From assembly GCA_036023115.1 (NCBI GenBank), contig JAYKKT010000091.1:36327001-36391000 (forward strand): a stretch of 64,000 nucleotides of DNA, given 5' to 3'. Below, one piece after another: positions 1 to 12,674 of the stretch (position 1 is its first letter; every line of letters starts with the position of its first letter). The notes under the pieces were generated by a model. It did no database searches, was not told the DNA's origin, and saw only the letters and a list, made by a program, of their open reading frames with translations. The translations under genes were made by a program, and so were the position numbers. The DNA comes from Brasenia schreberi (lineage: Eukaryota > Streptophyta > Magnoliopsida > Nymphaeales > Cabombaceae).

Positions 1-296
1 ATTCTTTCCCATAATTTCATAGTATGGCTCATTAACTTGATACCTCGATAATTCACACAATTTTGAACATCTCCCTTATTCTTATATATGGGTGTAAGTG
101 TACTCGCTCTCCATTCCTCGAGAATCTTTTGGTTTCTCCATATTTCATTAAATAGTCTTATGAGCCAAGTGATTCCTATTTCTCCTTGTATTTTCCAAAC
201 TTCTATAGGAATATTGTCTGGTCCTACCGATTTACCACCCTTCATATGTTTAAGAGCCTCTTTGACTTCATTCTTTTGAATATGTCGGTAGAAATT
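1..296 (-). mobile_element. RTE-clade LINE, 3' part of the interrupted outer copy
   Basis: The minus strand encodes the start of the reverse transcriptase (RT) region, including GLDNIPIEV-like and RGIKLMSH-like segments. It matches the complete RTE copy at about 10850-11135 and runs off the left edge of the window. Its last 83 bp (214-296) recur at 3129-3211, on the far side of an inserted RTE copy. I infer that this piece and 3129-4049 are one element split by that insertion. RTE elements encode an apurinic-type endonuclease and an RT and move by target-primed reverse transcription; this copy is not coding-competent. Confidence 0.8.
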
Positions 297-3128
297 ACAA
301 ACAACAACTACTACAACAACAACTAAGCCTTTTCTCATACTAGACAGGGTCGGCTACATAGATTCTTTGTTTCCATATATCCCTATCGTGTGCCATGTTA
401 GCAGTTAACTCACAATAAGCTAGATCATTCTTTGTTGTTTCTTTCCAACACTTTTGTGGTCGTCCTCTACCTCTTTTAATGCTTTCCAATTTTAGTTTTT
501 CATACCTTCTTACAGGTTCTTCGTTTGATCTTCTTTCTATATGTTCAAACCATCTTACATGATACTCTCATTTTATCCTCTATTGTTGCCACTCCTAATT
601 TGTTTCTAATAACCTTATTATGTATACGGTATTTTCTTGTATGACCACTCATCCATCTCAACATCTTCATTTCTGTCAGAGACATCTTTTGTACATGTTG
701 ATGATTAACTACCCAACACTCAGAACTATAAAACATGGCAGGCCTAATTACTGCTCTATAATATTTACCTTTTAACTTTAATGATATTTTCTTATCACAC
801 AGAATACCTAATGCCCCTCTCCATTTTAACCAACCAGCATTAATTCTATGCGTAACATCGCCATCAATTCTTTCATCTATGTCCTTTGAAGTAACCAAAT
901 GATCAAACTTACATTCCATATATTCTGTCTTTGTTCTACTAAGTCGAAGGCCTTTGCTTTTTAATGTTTCTCTCTATAGTTCTAATTTTCTATTAACTTT
1001 TTACTTAGACTCCTCCACTAATACAATATCATATGCAAATAACATACACCAAGGTACTTCATCTTGAATATGTTTTGTTAACTCATCAATCACCATTATA
1101 AATAAGTATGGACTTAAAGTTGATCCTTGATGTAATCCAATATTAACTTCAAAGAAGTTTGTCATTCCTTCATGAGTTCTCACACATGTTTTTGCACCAT
1201 CATACATGTCTCTTATAAGGTTAATGTATGTCAGTGGGATACCTCTTTTTTCTAAAGTTCTCCAAAGAACCTCCCTCAGTACCCTATCATAAGCTTTTTC
1301 TAAATCAATAAATATCATGTGAAGGTCTTTCTTTTTTGCTCTAAAATGTTCCATAAGACGTCTCAAAAGGTTAATCGCTTCAACAGTAGATCTATCTGGC
1401 ATGAATCCAAATTGGTTCTCTGTTGTACTTGATACTTGTCTAACCTACGTTTGATAATTATTTCCCACAATTTCATAGTATGGCTCATTAACTTAATACC
1501 TCAATAATTCGCACAATTATGAATGTCTCCCTTGTTCTTATATATGGGTATAAGTGTACTCGCTCTCCATTCCTCGAGCATCTTTTGGTTTCTCCATATT
1601 TCATTAAATATTCCTGTGAGCCAAGTGATTCCTATTTCTCCTAGTATTTTTCAAACTTCTATAGGAATATTGTGTAGTCCTACCAATTTACCACCCCTCA
1701 TATGTTTAAGAGCCTCTTTGACTTCATTATTTTCAATACATCGGTAGAAATTATGGTTTATATACTTTTCTGATTTGGCTAACTCTCCTAAGCTAATATT
1801 AACATCTTTATTTTCATTAAAAAGCTTATAAAAATAGTTTTTTCATCTATTTCTTATATTATCATTTGCCACTAGAATTTTTCATCCTCATAACATAATT
1901 AGGATCTTTAGTTTTCTTATCTCTAGCCCTAGCTATCCTAAAAATATCTCTTTCACCCTCTTTGGAGTTGAGTTTTTTATATAAGTCCTCCCAAATTTTA
2001 GCTTTTGCTTCACTCACGGCCTTTTCCGCTTCCTTCTTTGCTTTCTTATAAGCTTCTAAAGTTTCACTAGTTTTCTTAGCATAATGTAATTTGTAACATG
2101 CCCTCTTTGCCTTGATTTTATTTTGTACTACTTCACACCACTACCAAGCTTCTTTTTGTACCGGTACACCTCCCTTAGATACCCCTAACACATTTCGCCA
2201 CTTTCCTAATATGTATAGTCATATTGTTCCACATATCATAGGGTGTACCAACATAATTCCAAACATCTCCTTAAAGGACTTTCTGGATAAATATATCTTC
2301 TTTCTCGCTTTTGAGGTTCCACCATTTAGTCTGAATAACTCGATGCACTCTTTTCTTCGTTGTCCATTTTTTTATTTGTAAATCCATAACTAAAAGTCGA
2401 TGTTGGGTGGTTAAGTTTTCTCCTGGAATTACCTTGCAATCTTTACAACACGCTCTATCTTTTTTTCTACAAATAAAGTAATCAATTTGTGTTTGTCATA
2501 AGCCACTCTTTTAAGTAATTAAATGTTCATCTCATTTTTTGAAGATTGTATTGACTATAAAGAGATCAAATGCCATAGCAAAATTTAAAATCTCCCTACC
2601 TTCCTCATTTATATCCCCAAAACCAAAGTTTCCATGAATACCTTGATATCCTAATGCCTCGTTACCGACATTTCCATTTAAGTCTCCTCCTAAACAAATC
2701 ACCTCCCTTTGTGGAATTTTTTGAATCACCTTATCTAACTCTTTCCAAAAAGCTGTTTTTATACTATCTTCTAGTCCTACTTGGGTTGCGTAAGCACAAG
2801 CTATATTAAAACCCTCTGCTCCTAACACTAATTTCAACGTCATGATTCGGTCACCATATCGTTGTATGTCTACTACACTATCCTTTAAATCTTTATTTAT
2901 GATAATACCAACTCCGTTTCGAGCCTTTTCTTTACCTGAGTAGCATAATTTAAAACCTATATCCTCTATCTCCTTTGTTTTTTCTCCAACCCATTTTGTC
3001 TCTTGTAAACATAGAATATGAATCTTTCTCTGAATCATAGTATCTAACACCCCCATTAGCTTACCGGATAATGTTCTGATATTCCAATAATCAATACGAA
3101 TCTTATTATCTAAGACTAGCTTCCTATG
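297..3128 (-). mobile_element. RTE-clade LINE, 5'-truncated copy nested in another RTE
   Basis: The 3' end is at 297, where an (ACA/ACT)n tract, i.e. a (GTT)n-type tail on the minus strand, abuts the conserved RTE terminal block 'AAGGCTTAGTTGTTG'. The 5' end is truncated near 3126, inside the endonuclease start. The minus strand encodes an endonuclease part at 2532-3056 (motifs HILCLQETKW and CLGGDLNG, 174 aa open) and RT parts at 1001-1402 ([31 protein letters not shown]). It also encodes the C-terminal region at 545-919. The catalytic FADD box reads FAYD, and several frameshifts separate the open blocks, so it is dead. Confidence 0.85.
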
Positions 3129-4049
3129 TTGTCTGGTCCTACCGATTTACCATCCTTAATATGTTTAAGAGCCTCTTTGACTTCATTCTTTTCAATACAT
3201 AAGTAGAAATTGTGGTTTATATACTTTTATGATTTGACTAACTCTCCTAAGCTAATGCTAACATCTTTATTTTTATTAAAAAGCTTATAAAAATAGTTTT
3301 TCCATCTATTTCTTATATCATCATTTGCCACTAGAATTTTTTCATCCTCGTCCTTGATGCATCTAACATAATTAAGATCTTTAGTTTTCTTATCTCTAGC
3401 CCTGGCTATCCTAAAAATATCTCTTTCACCCTCTTTTGAGTTGAGTTTTTTATATAAATCCTCTCAAATTTTAGCTTTTGCTTCACTGACGGCCTTTTTC
3501 GCTTTCTTCTTTGCTTTCTTATAAGCCTCTAAAGTTTCACTAGTTTTCTTAGCATTGTAACATGCCCTCTTTGCCTTATTTTATTTTAAACTACTTCACA
3601 CCACCACCAAGCTTCGTTTTGTGCCGGTACACCTCCCTTAGATACACCTAACACATCTTTTGTCACTTTCCTAATATGTATAGCCATATTGTTCCACATA
3701 TCATAGGGTGTACCAACATAATTCCAAGCATCTCCTTGAAGAACTTTCTATTTAAATATATCTTCTTTCTTGCTTTTGAGGTTCCACCATTTAGTGTGAA
3801 TAGCTCGATGCACTCTTTTCTTAGTTGTCTATTTTTTTATTTTTAAATCCATAACTAAAAGTCGATGTTGGGTGGTTAAGCTTTCTCCTTGAATTACCTT
3901 GCAATCTTTATAACACACTCTATCTTTTTTTCTACAAATAAATTTGTGTTTGTTATAAGCCACTCTGATAAGTAATTAAATGTTCATCTCGTTTTTTGAA
4001 GATTGTATTGACTATAAAGAGATCGAATGCCATAGAAAAATTTAAACCA
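3129..4049 (-). mobile_element. RTE-clade LINE, 5' part of the interrupted outer copy
   Basis: It matches the endonuclease-RT linker region of the complete RTE copy, read on the minus strand with frameshifts. The first 83 bp duplicate 214-296. The match ends abruptly near 4049, within the endonuclease coding region, so this outer copy was itself 5'-truncated when it inserted. A LINE lacking its 3' end is unusual unless something interrupted it. Here the missing 3' part lies at 1-296. Confidence 0.75.
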
Positions 4050-5064
4050 AAGTACATCATGAAAATTTAGCACTATCAAAAAATGAAAATGCAGCGACAT
4101 TATTATGATTTACAAGGAACTCTATCTGTCAATTTCTAAATCAATTATCTTTTCTTTCCATACTTGGAAAATATTTGTGTTAAGAGTATCATGAAACCTA
4201 TTTTCCATATTGGGTATTATCTTAATATCTTATACTTCTCAAATAATCAAATTTTGGCATTTAAAGAGCATCTTAAATCTCAAGATACTTCCTCACTGGC
4301 ATCGTAATAGGACTGTTTCAATGATCCAAGGCACTCCTTGCATTCCTAAGAGCATACCCAAACAGTTGAATCAATATCATTGTGAACTAATCCTCTGAAT
4401 GACTTTCTGAAAAATGCTTGAGATCCATGTAAAAACTTATCATGGAAAGGACCTTAGTTTCTACTGTTAATGGTTGTGGTAGTGTTGAAGTATTTCTTCC
4501 CCATGACGATCACAATAATGAAAGGAAGTTTGTGTACAACGTAAAACTTCTAGTTGCAGGATAAAGACGTTCCCACCAACTTTGCATATTTCTTCTTATA
4601 CATGCACAAGACAATCCCTTGTTTTCGTTTGGAGATGAACAAAGGAATCCACATAACAGCACACTACTAGTTCCACCAAGCCAATCCATTAGAGAGATTC
4701 TGCAAGAACATGAGCTGTTCCTCTACATGAACATCCATTATGACTTTATTCTTGCAATTTTATACAATTATAAGCAAGGGAGAATCGCATAGAAATGGTT
4801 AACGGTCATTAACTATTCAAGTTGAGAACGACATCTTATGCATGTTATTGCAAAAGCAATGTCGCTACCCAAAGAAGAAGTGCGTTTGAAGTTGAGCAAT
4901 AGTGCAGCCAATAAAAGTAAACCCTAAGATAATAGAAAAACAAACGGGTGCATTCATCTTGTTCACGTTGCCTACAGAACTGGAGCAATACAATTCAACA
5001 TCGTTCAAGCTTGACCATGGAAACAAACAGTAAACAGTAGAAAGAGTACCTGGATGACATTCTG
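4050..5064. other. Intergenic DNA / 3' flank of the PPR relic
   Basis: No convincing gene is seen. A short open frame at 4210-4398 lacks any recognisable motif. On the minus strand, a CAG-GTACTC splice-donor-like site lies about 20 bp beyond the PPR stop codon. The ancestral transcript may therefore have had an intron in its 3' UTR in this region. Confidence 0.4.
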
Positions 5065-7032
5065 CTACATGTGTTGCCGGCCTAATTCTGGCAAACAAAA
5101 TTGAGACAAATTTCTCCATGGACCATTATCAGATATCAGGCCCTTTCCATGAATTACTTGAAGCAACTGTAGAGCAGTTTCAGGTTTTAAACCTGTAGAC
5201 AGATATCCGGCAAGTTCCCTAACTATATCTGGCAACAACGATGGTGAATGGCATCTGACACATGCAACATGGCCAACCGCCATATCAAAGTGCCCTGCCT
5301 CAGCCAAACTTTTCAGCAAAAGGGCGTTCGAATCTGAGAGATTGATATCACAATGTAGAAGTCCACACATAACTTTCATTGCAGCGAAATAGTCACCTGC
5401 TTGGAAGATACCAAATCTCCATTCTTAGAAATCTCCCGAGGCGCAAATACCAAAAACAGATTAACAAACCTCTAGTTCGGAAAACTTCTATGACCAGACC
5501 GGTTAAAGTGTACGAAGTATGAATCAAGCTGGAATATTAAACACTAGCTCGAATATAAAGATCTACGTAATACAGGACACGTATATGAACTCTTTTTAAC
5601 TGACAATAATAAAACATTAGCTATACCAGCTTTTCCGAGAGAATGGATTAATGTATTCAATGTAGAGCCACCAAGCACCGTGTGATGTTTGAGAGACTTG
5701 TTGAAGATCTCAACTGCATCATCCACCTTCAATTCACGACACAGGCCTTTGATAAGTGAAGAATATGTAACTTTGTTAGGTAAAATGTTTATTCTCAACA
5801 TGTGATCAAACAACCTGCGGGCCGCATCAACTTCACCGGAATCTGTGAACTTGCGAATCAGGATGTTATACGACTCCAAATTGCCCGGGCATCCCATTGC
5901 AAACATCTCGTTCCATAGCCTCCGAGCTGGCCGTAACATGTCTTCTCTACAGCAAGCTTCCCACATTTCATTTGTCTTGCCACTCGTAGAGAGGTTTTGG
6001 CTTAGATTCTTGAGTGTATCAATAGATGGGAATCTAGCATTTCCCAACAGATTTGCAAAAAGCAATAGCTGCATCAGGATCTGTAGAAGAAAACGAACTG
6101 ATCACTTCATTTCAATAGGAAAATTTCCACGAAGAATCGCCTCTACTACTTCCTTGGCTTCACGAATTCTTCGTTCTTGAATCAGTGAAAGGATGAATTC
6201 CTTGTACTCGTGTTCCTTTTCTGTTTGAGAACCTTTTGAGCTTCCTCCGCACAAGCAATATTCCGCAACGACTCGATGACGACGCTATAAGCTATAAAAT
6301 CCGGCTTGCAACCCCTCTTTCTCAATTCCTCCAATACCCCTCGAAGCGCGACATAACCCGTTGGCGACCAACAAAGCCACAGTCGATCCATTCACACCCT
6401 GAATTTCGCCGTTCTCGATCCCATCAATCAAACCCAAGATTTTTTCCAATTCCATCCGCCTCGAAATCGTCCTAACGAACACCCCAAACCCCAAAGTGGT
6501 GAACGCATCTTCCCGAACCGCATTTTCTCGAACAATTTCCCCGCCATCAGAAGCGAGGGCGACCAATAAAGTGACCATCTATCTCATTGAACCTGTCGAC
6601 GACCATGAACGTGGAAAATGCTATGTGGCTCTTCTTGCTAACGAGTTGCGAACGTATGACAGAGGAGTACGAATCAGAGTCGAGATGAATCGATTGTGCA
6701 CCGAGTTTGGAGAAGAGTTTGTGGATGGAGGCGTGTTGTTTGGAGCGAGAGAGGACGGAGAATATGGATCGGTAGGTTTCAGGGGTGTGGGCGAAGCCTG
6801 GTTGCTGAGCGGCCCAATGGAAGAAGCCCAGAGGCAGTGGGTGGTGGTTGAGCAATCCGGGCATGATGACGCAGGAGAAGGGTTCAGAATGCTTCGGCAG
6901 TCGATGCTCTGAAGGGCCTGCTCCATTAAAGGACTCCATTCTTTCGAAGCTCTCGTGGCGTAATGCGCTGCTGAAAGTATGGCGCTGCAGATTTTCCTTA
7001 CCGAATCGCCCGTCGGCCAAGTCATGGCTCAT
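5065..7032 (-). pseudogene. Pentatricopeptide repeat (PPR) gene relic
   Basis: PPR proteins are organelle RNA-binding proteins built from about 35-residue helix-turn-helix repeats. Typical pieces are seen: GFFHWAAQQPGFAHTPETY near the N-terminus, ESYNILIRKFTDSGEVDAA, NKVTYSSLIKGLCRELK and KPDFIAYSVVIESLRN. They are scattered over three frames. Switches occur at about residue 20 and again before LLNHHPLPLGFFHW, near 6560, 6370, 6210 and 6040, with an in-frame stop near 6107. The joint MWE/ACCRED looks like a missing internal segment. One clean intron remains (5397-5626, GT-AG), joining GKA to GDYFAAMKV. Neighbouring genes have intact frames, so sequencing error is unlikely to explain all the breaks. 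It could in principle be a badly assembled live gene. Confidence 0.75.
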
Positions 7033-8808
7033 GGGCCGAGCAGTTTGATCCTAGCGGTCGGCTTTGTTCGTCCTTGTGGTGGAGTACCACGCTCTCCAAT
7101 CTCGCCGATCTTTTGAGAAACCACACCAAAACCAAGCCTTTCTCCACACCAAGTGACATCGTCGGTTCGGCGGTTCTGGTTTCCCTAGAACCAGAAATAA
7201 GAACTGAATCAACCGGACCAATTCCGGTTCGAAGCTGCCTTTTTTTTATAATAAAGGCATCTCAATATTCATTTATAATCAGTTTGTAACAGAGATATGA
7301 GGAACTGAGGGCATGCCTCAATCCAAACACAATTCATTACGTGTAGCATAGACAACAATGATGTTTGCAACTCTGTTGCAGTGCTTAAGAACTTAATTGG
7401 CTTCAAATCTATCAGCAAATTGTGCGGCTTTCTCGGTTTTGAAATTTCTCCTGTCGTCTCATATTGCCAATCTTGTTCATCTCTTATAATTCTACATAAT
7501 TTGCATTTACCTTGATATGGTTTTTTCCAACAATTGCATTCTGAAGTGTATTAGAGTTGAGAGCCACTTCCTAGCTAGCTGTCTGTATTTGCTTTAGTTG
7601 ATCCATGCCTCCTGTAAAATTTTAATGTTTCCCTTAATTCTGTCTCTTAATCTAATCTTATTAGGATGATATCATAACACGTACAAAAAGAAGCTTAAGA
7701 GATTATGTTGTTCTTCATTGAGTCTTCAGTGTCACTTTCATCTATTTAATAAAAGGGTCTTGTTATATAGATTGCAATTACCACCCATTGAATCCGTCAT
7801 CATTAAAATAGAGTAAGGGCACCTTTTCATGATGCGATCAATAAATTCCTCGCCCAAGTTATATAATCAACATCTCATATCACTTGCTACTTTTTTTAGC
7901 AAGATTGTTCTTAATAGGAGAACATTTCTACTCATACTTCACAAGAAAGTCAGCAGTTTCAGTTCTCATATCTGCTTCCACAATTTTGTCACTTAGTTCC
8001 AATTGCTGTAATTTCTTCATAATGCAAGGCTCCTTGTGTTCTCCTTCGGATCTTACGGTTTCATACTAATTTGTACTTGAATTCTTTGCATTCTCCTTCA
8101 GTTCTTATTGTTTCATACTAATTTTTATACACTAGTTGCAGCATACCTCTGGCGTCTGGTCACTAGTAATAGACATCTTGAAATGTCGATTTTGGTTCTG
8201 GTTTCAGTTTGAGTCTTGAACCGTTTAACACTAGAGAATTATTAAAATAACAAGTAATATCATGAAACATCCATTCGAAACCATTTCAGCATGAAGTATA
8301 CTGTCTCATCGAGCTCAAAAGCTGTTTTCTAAACTTTATCAATTGAATGCTTGAGCACTCCATGGATTATCACTGCAAATTGATCTGTCAATAGAAGGGC
8401 GGCATCCAATGGCCGATCTAAAAACACTTTTAAGATGGGTCAAGTAGCTCTTGAAATTGTTGAGGGCGAAGCAGACTATTGATCACATCATGGTTCGAGT
8501 GAACACCAAAAATTCTAAGATGTATCATAACGCCTAGATTCAACAATGAACCACACAATTTATGTAAGTCTAAATTTTTTGGCTGGGGTGCACCCACCTG
8601 AATGTAGATCCGAGAATGGCGACCCCGGTTGTCTAAGATACCAGGCAAGGGGCCAAAATTGGTTTCTAAAGTACAAAAAAGTTTATTATTAGCAAATTGT
8701 ACTTAATTATGAATATAAATTTTTGTTACTCCGGGTATTGAACTCTTGACCTTCAAATTCTAAACGGAACAATATTTTTCCACACAAGTAGATCATTTTT
8801 ACAATGGA
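7033..8808. other. Intergenic DNA
   Basis: No gene is recognised. 7160-7230 is a short block of GGTTC/GAACC-rich DNA of the kind seen in the dispersed repeat at 26187-26514. The rest is AT-rich with short chance frames only. Confidence 0.4.
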
Positions 8809-8809
8809 G

Positions 8810-8888
8810 AGGCCGGGTATTGAACTCCTGACCTTCAACTTGTGAGCCGAACCCCTAGCCAGGTGAAGTAAGCTGTTGTTCCATCCAT
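8810..8888 (-). mobile_element. tRNA-derived SINE head (relic)
   Basis: On the minus strand, an A-box-like CACCTGGCTAGGGGTTC is followed about 30 bp on by a B-box-like GGAGTTCAATACC, the internal RNA polymerase III promoter arrangement of SINEs. Related heads lie at 19025-19115, 25905-25995 and 45176-45290. A second partial B-box-like piece is at 8735-8760. Confidence 0.5.
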
Positions 8889-8911
8889 GTAGATTTCAGT
8901 CCAATTTAAAC

Positions 8912-9075
8912 TAAGAATGGCAATAAGATGGGTCAGGAGATGGTACGGGTCAGGACCAGTATTGAGTCGGATACGGAACGTGGCATCTTGTCCCGTACTT
9001 GAACTTGAATCGGTTCGGGTATTCTCGCCCCATCCGGATCGAGACCCACGGATAAGGTCAATATTGCCATCCCTA
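8912..9075. mobile_element. hAT-type MITE (164 bp)
   Basis: The ends are TAAGAATGGCAATA and the reverse complement of TAGGGATGGCAATA (12 of 14 match). The flanking 8-mers are ATTTAAAC and ATCAAAAG, a weak, eroded 8-bp duplication. The same terminal motif and length class recur at 25114-25446 with a perfect 8-bp TSD. That supports a non-autonomous hAT element. It has no coding capacity. Confidence 0.6.
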
Positions 9076-9640
9076 ATCAAAAGCATAGTAGACTGAAAAA
9101 ATGAAGTGTCTTGGACTTACAAGTCTTTGGTGCAAATGATGGAGGATTCGTTTGTCAAACAGCATTGCTCTACGCATTGCGCCAGCAGGCGCCGCCCTTG
9201 GTTTCCTCGTTGCAGACCCCGTTAGGAGGGTATAATGGTTAATTCGATTTGCAAAAGGATAGATGGAATCAACTGGAGATCTCACATAACAGCGACTCGT
9301 CAGACACGATCCGTTTTGAAAAGTCTTGTTCTCACTGGGAATAAAGGTTTTCTGTGTTGCATCCGTATCCAAAGGTTTTCTGTGTTGCATTCATGTCCAC
9401 TCAATTAACATGAAAAAGATTATATGTTTTTCCGTGTATTCATCCGGAGTACAACACAGAATCAACTTGAATGTCTTTCTATCTGCAGTTGGCCTTTTGA
9501 TGCCAATGCCAATTGTCAACCACTATTGTCCGAGACCTCTATTCATTATTGTGCAGACACTTTTCATGTTTGAGGTTCGGGTTCTCCTTTTTCGGTTAAG
9601 ATACATCTTGACACGAAATAGGCCTCTAGCAAGAACTATT
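9076..9640. other. Intergenic DNA with a short tandem duplication
   Basis: A 20-bp unit beginning AAAGGTTTTCTG is repeated at 9343-9362 and 9371-9390 (period 28). No gene or element is recognised otherwise. Confidence 0.4.
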
Positions 9641-12564
9641 TTCGTATAACAACAACAACAACTAAGCTTTTTCCCATACCAAACGGGGTCGGCTACATAG
9701 ATTCTTTGTTTTCACAGATCTCTATCATGTGTCATGTTAGCAGTTAACTCCCAATAAGCTAGATCATTCTTTATTGTTTCTTTCCAATACTTTTGTGGTC
9801 TTTCTCTACCTCTTTTAATACTTTCCAAATTTAGTTTTTCTAACCTTCTTATAGGTTCTTCTTTTGATCTTCTTTCTATATATCCAAACCATCTTAAACG
9901 ATGTTCTCTCATTTTATCCTCTATTGGTGCCACTCCTAGTTTGTTTCTAATAATCTCATTATGTATACAGTCTTTTCTTGTATGACCACTCATCCATCTC
10001 AACATCTTCATTTATGTCACAGCCATCTTTTATACATGTTGATGATTAACTGTCCAACACTCCGAACCATAAAACATAGCAGGCCTAATTGCTGCTCTAT
10101 AATATTTACCTTTTAACTTTAATGGTATCTTCTTATCACAAAGAATACTTGATGCTTCTCTCCATTTTAACCAACCAGCATTAATTCTATGTGTAACATC
10201 TCTATCAATTCTTTCATCACTTTGAAAAATTAACCCTAGGTATTTAAAACTTTCCTTTTGGAGGATGCAATGTGTGCCAATTTTAATTTCTATGTCCTCT
10301 GAAGTAACCAAATGATCAAACTTACATTCTGTATATTCTATCTTTGCTCTACTAAGTCGGAAGCCTTTACCTTCTAATGTTTCTCTCCATAGTTCCAATT
10401 TTCTATTAACTTTTCCTTGGACTCCTCCACTAATACAATGTCATCTGCAAATAACATACACCAAGGTACTTCATCTTGAATATGTTTTGTTAACTCATCC
10501 ATCACCATTATAAATAAGTATGGACTTAAAGTTGATCCTTGATGTAACCCAATATTAACTTCAAAGAAGTTTGTCATTCCTTCATGATCCTTGATCCATC
10601 ACCAATGTATGTCAATGAGATACCTCTTTTTTCCAAAGTTATCTAAAGAACCTCCCTCGGTATCCTATCATAAGCTTTTTCTAAATCAATAAATATCATG
10701 TAAAGGTCTTTCTTTTTTGCTCTAAAATGTTCCATAAGACATCTCAAAAGGTGAATCGATTCAATAGTAGATCTATCTGGCATGAATCCAAATTGGTTCT
10801 CTGTTGTACTTGATACTTGTCTTAACCTACTTTCGATAATTCTTTCCCATAATTTCATAGTATGGCTCATTAACTTGATACCTCGATAATTCACTCAATT
10901 TTGAATGTCTCCTTTGTTCTTATATATGGGTATAAGTGTACTCGCTCTCCATTCCTCGAGCATCTTTTGGTTTCTCCATATTTCATTAAATATTCTTGTG
11001 AGCGAAGTGATTCCTATTTCTCTTAGTATTTTTCAAACTTCTATAGGAATATTGTCTAGTCCTACCGATTCACCACCCGTCATATGTTTAAGAGCCTCTT
11101 TGACTTCATTATTTTCAATACATCGGTAGAAATTATGGTTTATATACTTTTCTGATTTGACTAACTCTCCTAAGCTAATATTAACATCTTTATTTTCATT
11201 AAAAAACTTATAAAAATAGTTTTTCCATCTATTTCTTATATTATTATTTGCCACTAGAATTTTTCATCCTTATCCTTGATGCATCTAACATAATTAGGAT
11301 CTTTAGTTTTCTTATCTCTAGCCCTAGCTATCCTAAAAATATCTCTTTCACCCTCTTTTGAGTTGAGTTTTTTATATAAGTCCTCCCAAATTTTAGCTTT
11401 TGTTTCACTCACGGCCTTTTTCGCTTCCTTCTTTGCTTTCTTATAAGCTTCTAAAGTTTCACTAGTTTTCTTAGCATAATGTAATTTGTAACATGCCCTC
11501 TTTGCCTTGATTTTATTTTGCACTACTTCACTCCACCACCAAGCTTCTTTTTGTGCCGGTATACCTCCCTTAGATACCCCTAACATATCTTTCGCCACTT
11601 TCCTAATATGTATAGCCATATTATTTCACATATCACAGGGTGTACCAACATAATTCCAAACATCTCCTTGAAGGACTTTCTGTTTAAATATATCTTCTTT
11701 CTCACTTTTGAGGTTCCACTAGTCTGAATTGCTCAATGCACTCTTTTCTTTTTTGTCCATTTTTTTACAAAATAATTAAAAGTTGATGTTGGGTGGTTAA
11801 GCTTTCTCCTGAAATTACCTTGCAATCTTTACAACACGCTCTATCTTTTTTTCTATAAATAAAGTAATCAATTTGTGTTTGTGATAAGCCACTCTTATAA
11901 GTAATTAAGTGGTCATCTCATTTTTTGAAGATTGCATTGACTATAAAGAGATCAAATGCCATAGCAAAATTTAGAATCTCCCTACCTTACTCATTTATAT
12001 CCCCAAAACCAAAGTTTCCATGAATCTCTTGATATCCTAATGCCTCTTTACTGACATATCTATTTAAATCTCCTCCCAAACAAATCATGCCTTTGTGGAA
12101 TCTTTTGAAACACCTTATTTAATTCTTCCCAAAATGTTGTCTTTATACTATCTTCTAGTCCTATTTGGGGTGTGTAAACACAAATTATATTTAAAACCTC
12201 TGCTCCTAATACTAATTTCAACGTAATGATTCGGTTACCATATCGTTGTATGTCTACTACACTATCCTTTAAATCCTTATTTGTGATAATACCAACTTTG
12301 TTTCGAGCTTGTTTTTTTACCCGAGTACCATAATTTAAAACCTGTATCTTCTATCTCATTTGTTTTTTCTCCAACCTATTTTGTCTCTTGTAAACATAGA
12401 ATATGAATCTTTCTCTGAATCATAGTATCTACCACCTCCATTAGTTTATCGGATAATGTTTCGATATTCAAAGAACCAATACGAATCTTATTATTTAGGA
12501 CTAGCTTCCTTACCTCCTGCATTCGTACATAATCAAAATGCGGAGACCCTCTCTGAAAAATTTT

Positions 12565-12590
12565 CACTACATTCGGGCGGCAATGTAGTG
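12565..12590. other. Hairpin in the RTE 5' region (hairpin 1)
   Basis: Perfect 9-bp arms CACTACATT (12565-12573) and AATGTAGTG (12582-12590) enclose an 8-nt loop. It lies inside the N-terminal extension and encodes PLHCRPNVV. It is repeated as hairpin 2 at 12649-12674 and has a counterpart in the RTE copy at 30619-30644. Confidence 0.7.
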
Positions 12591-12648
12591 GGACTAACTT
12601 CTTTATCCACACCCATCCATGATCTAGGAATTGTCTCAGTAATCGATT

Positions 12649-12674
12649 CACTACATTCGAGCGAAAATGTAGTG
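12649..12674. other. Hairpin in the RTE 5' region (hairpin 2)
   Basis: It has the same 9-bp arms as hairpin 1 (12649-12657 and 12666-12674) and encodes PLHFRSNVV. The counterpart at 30535-30560 has changed arms (CACTATATCT / AGATATAGTG) that still pair perfectly. Two base pairs have thus changed on both sides. Confidence 0.7.

Noticed and set aside
4865..5119. Short protein frame downstream of the PPR relic
   Set aside because: Overlaps the PPR 3' end in another frame and has no motif or homology that I recognise.
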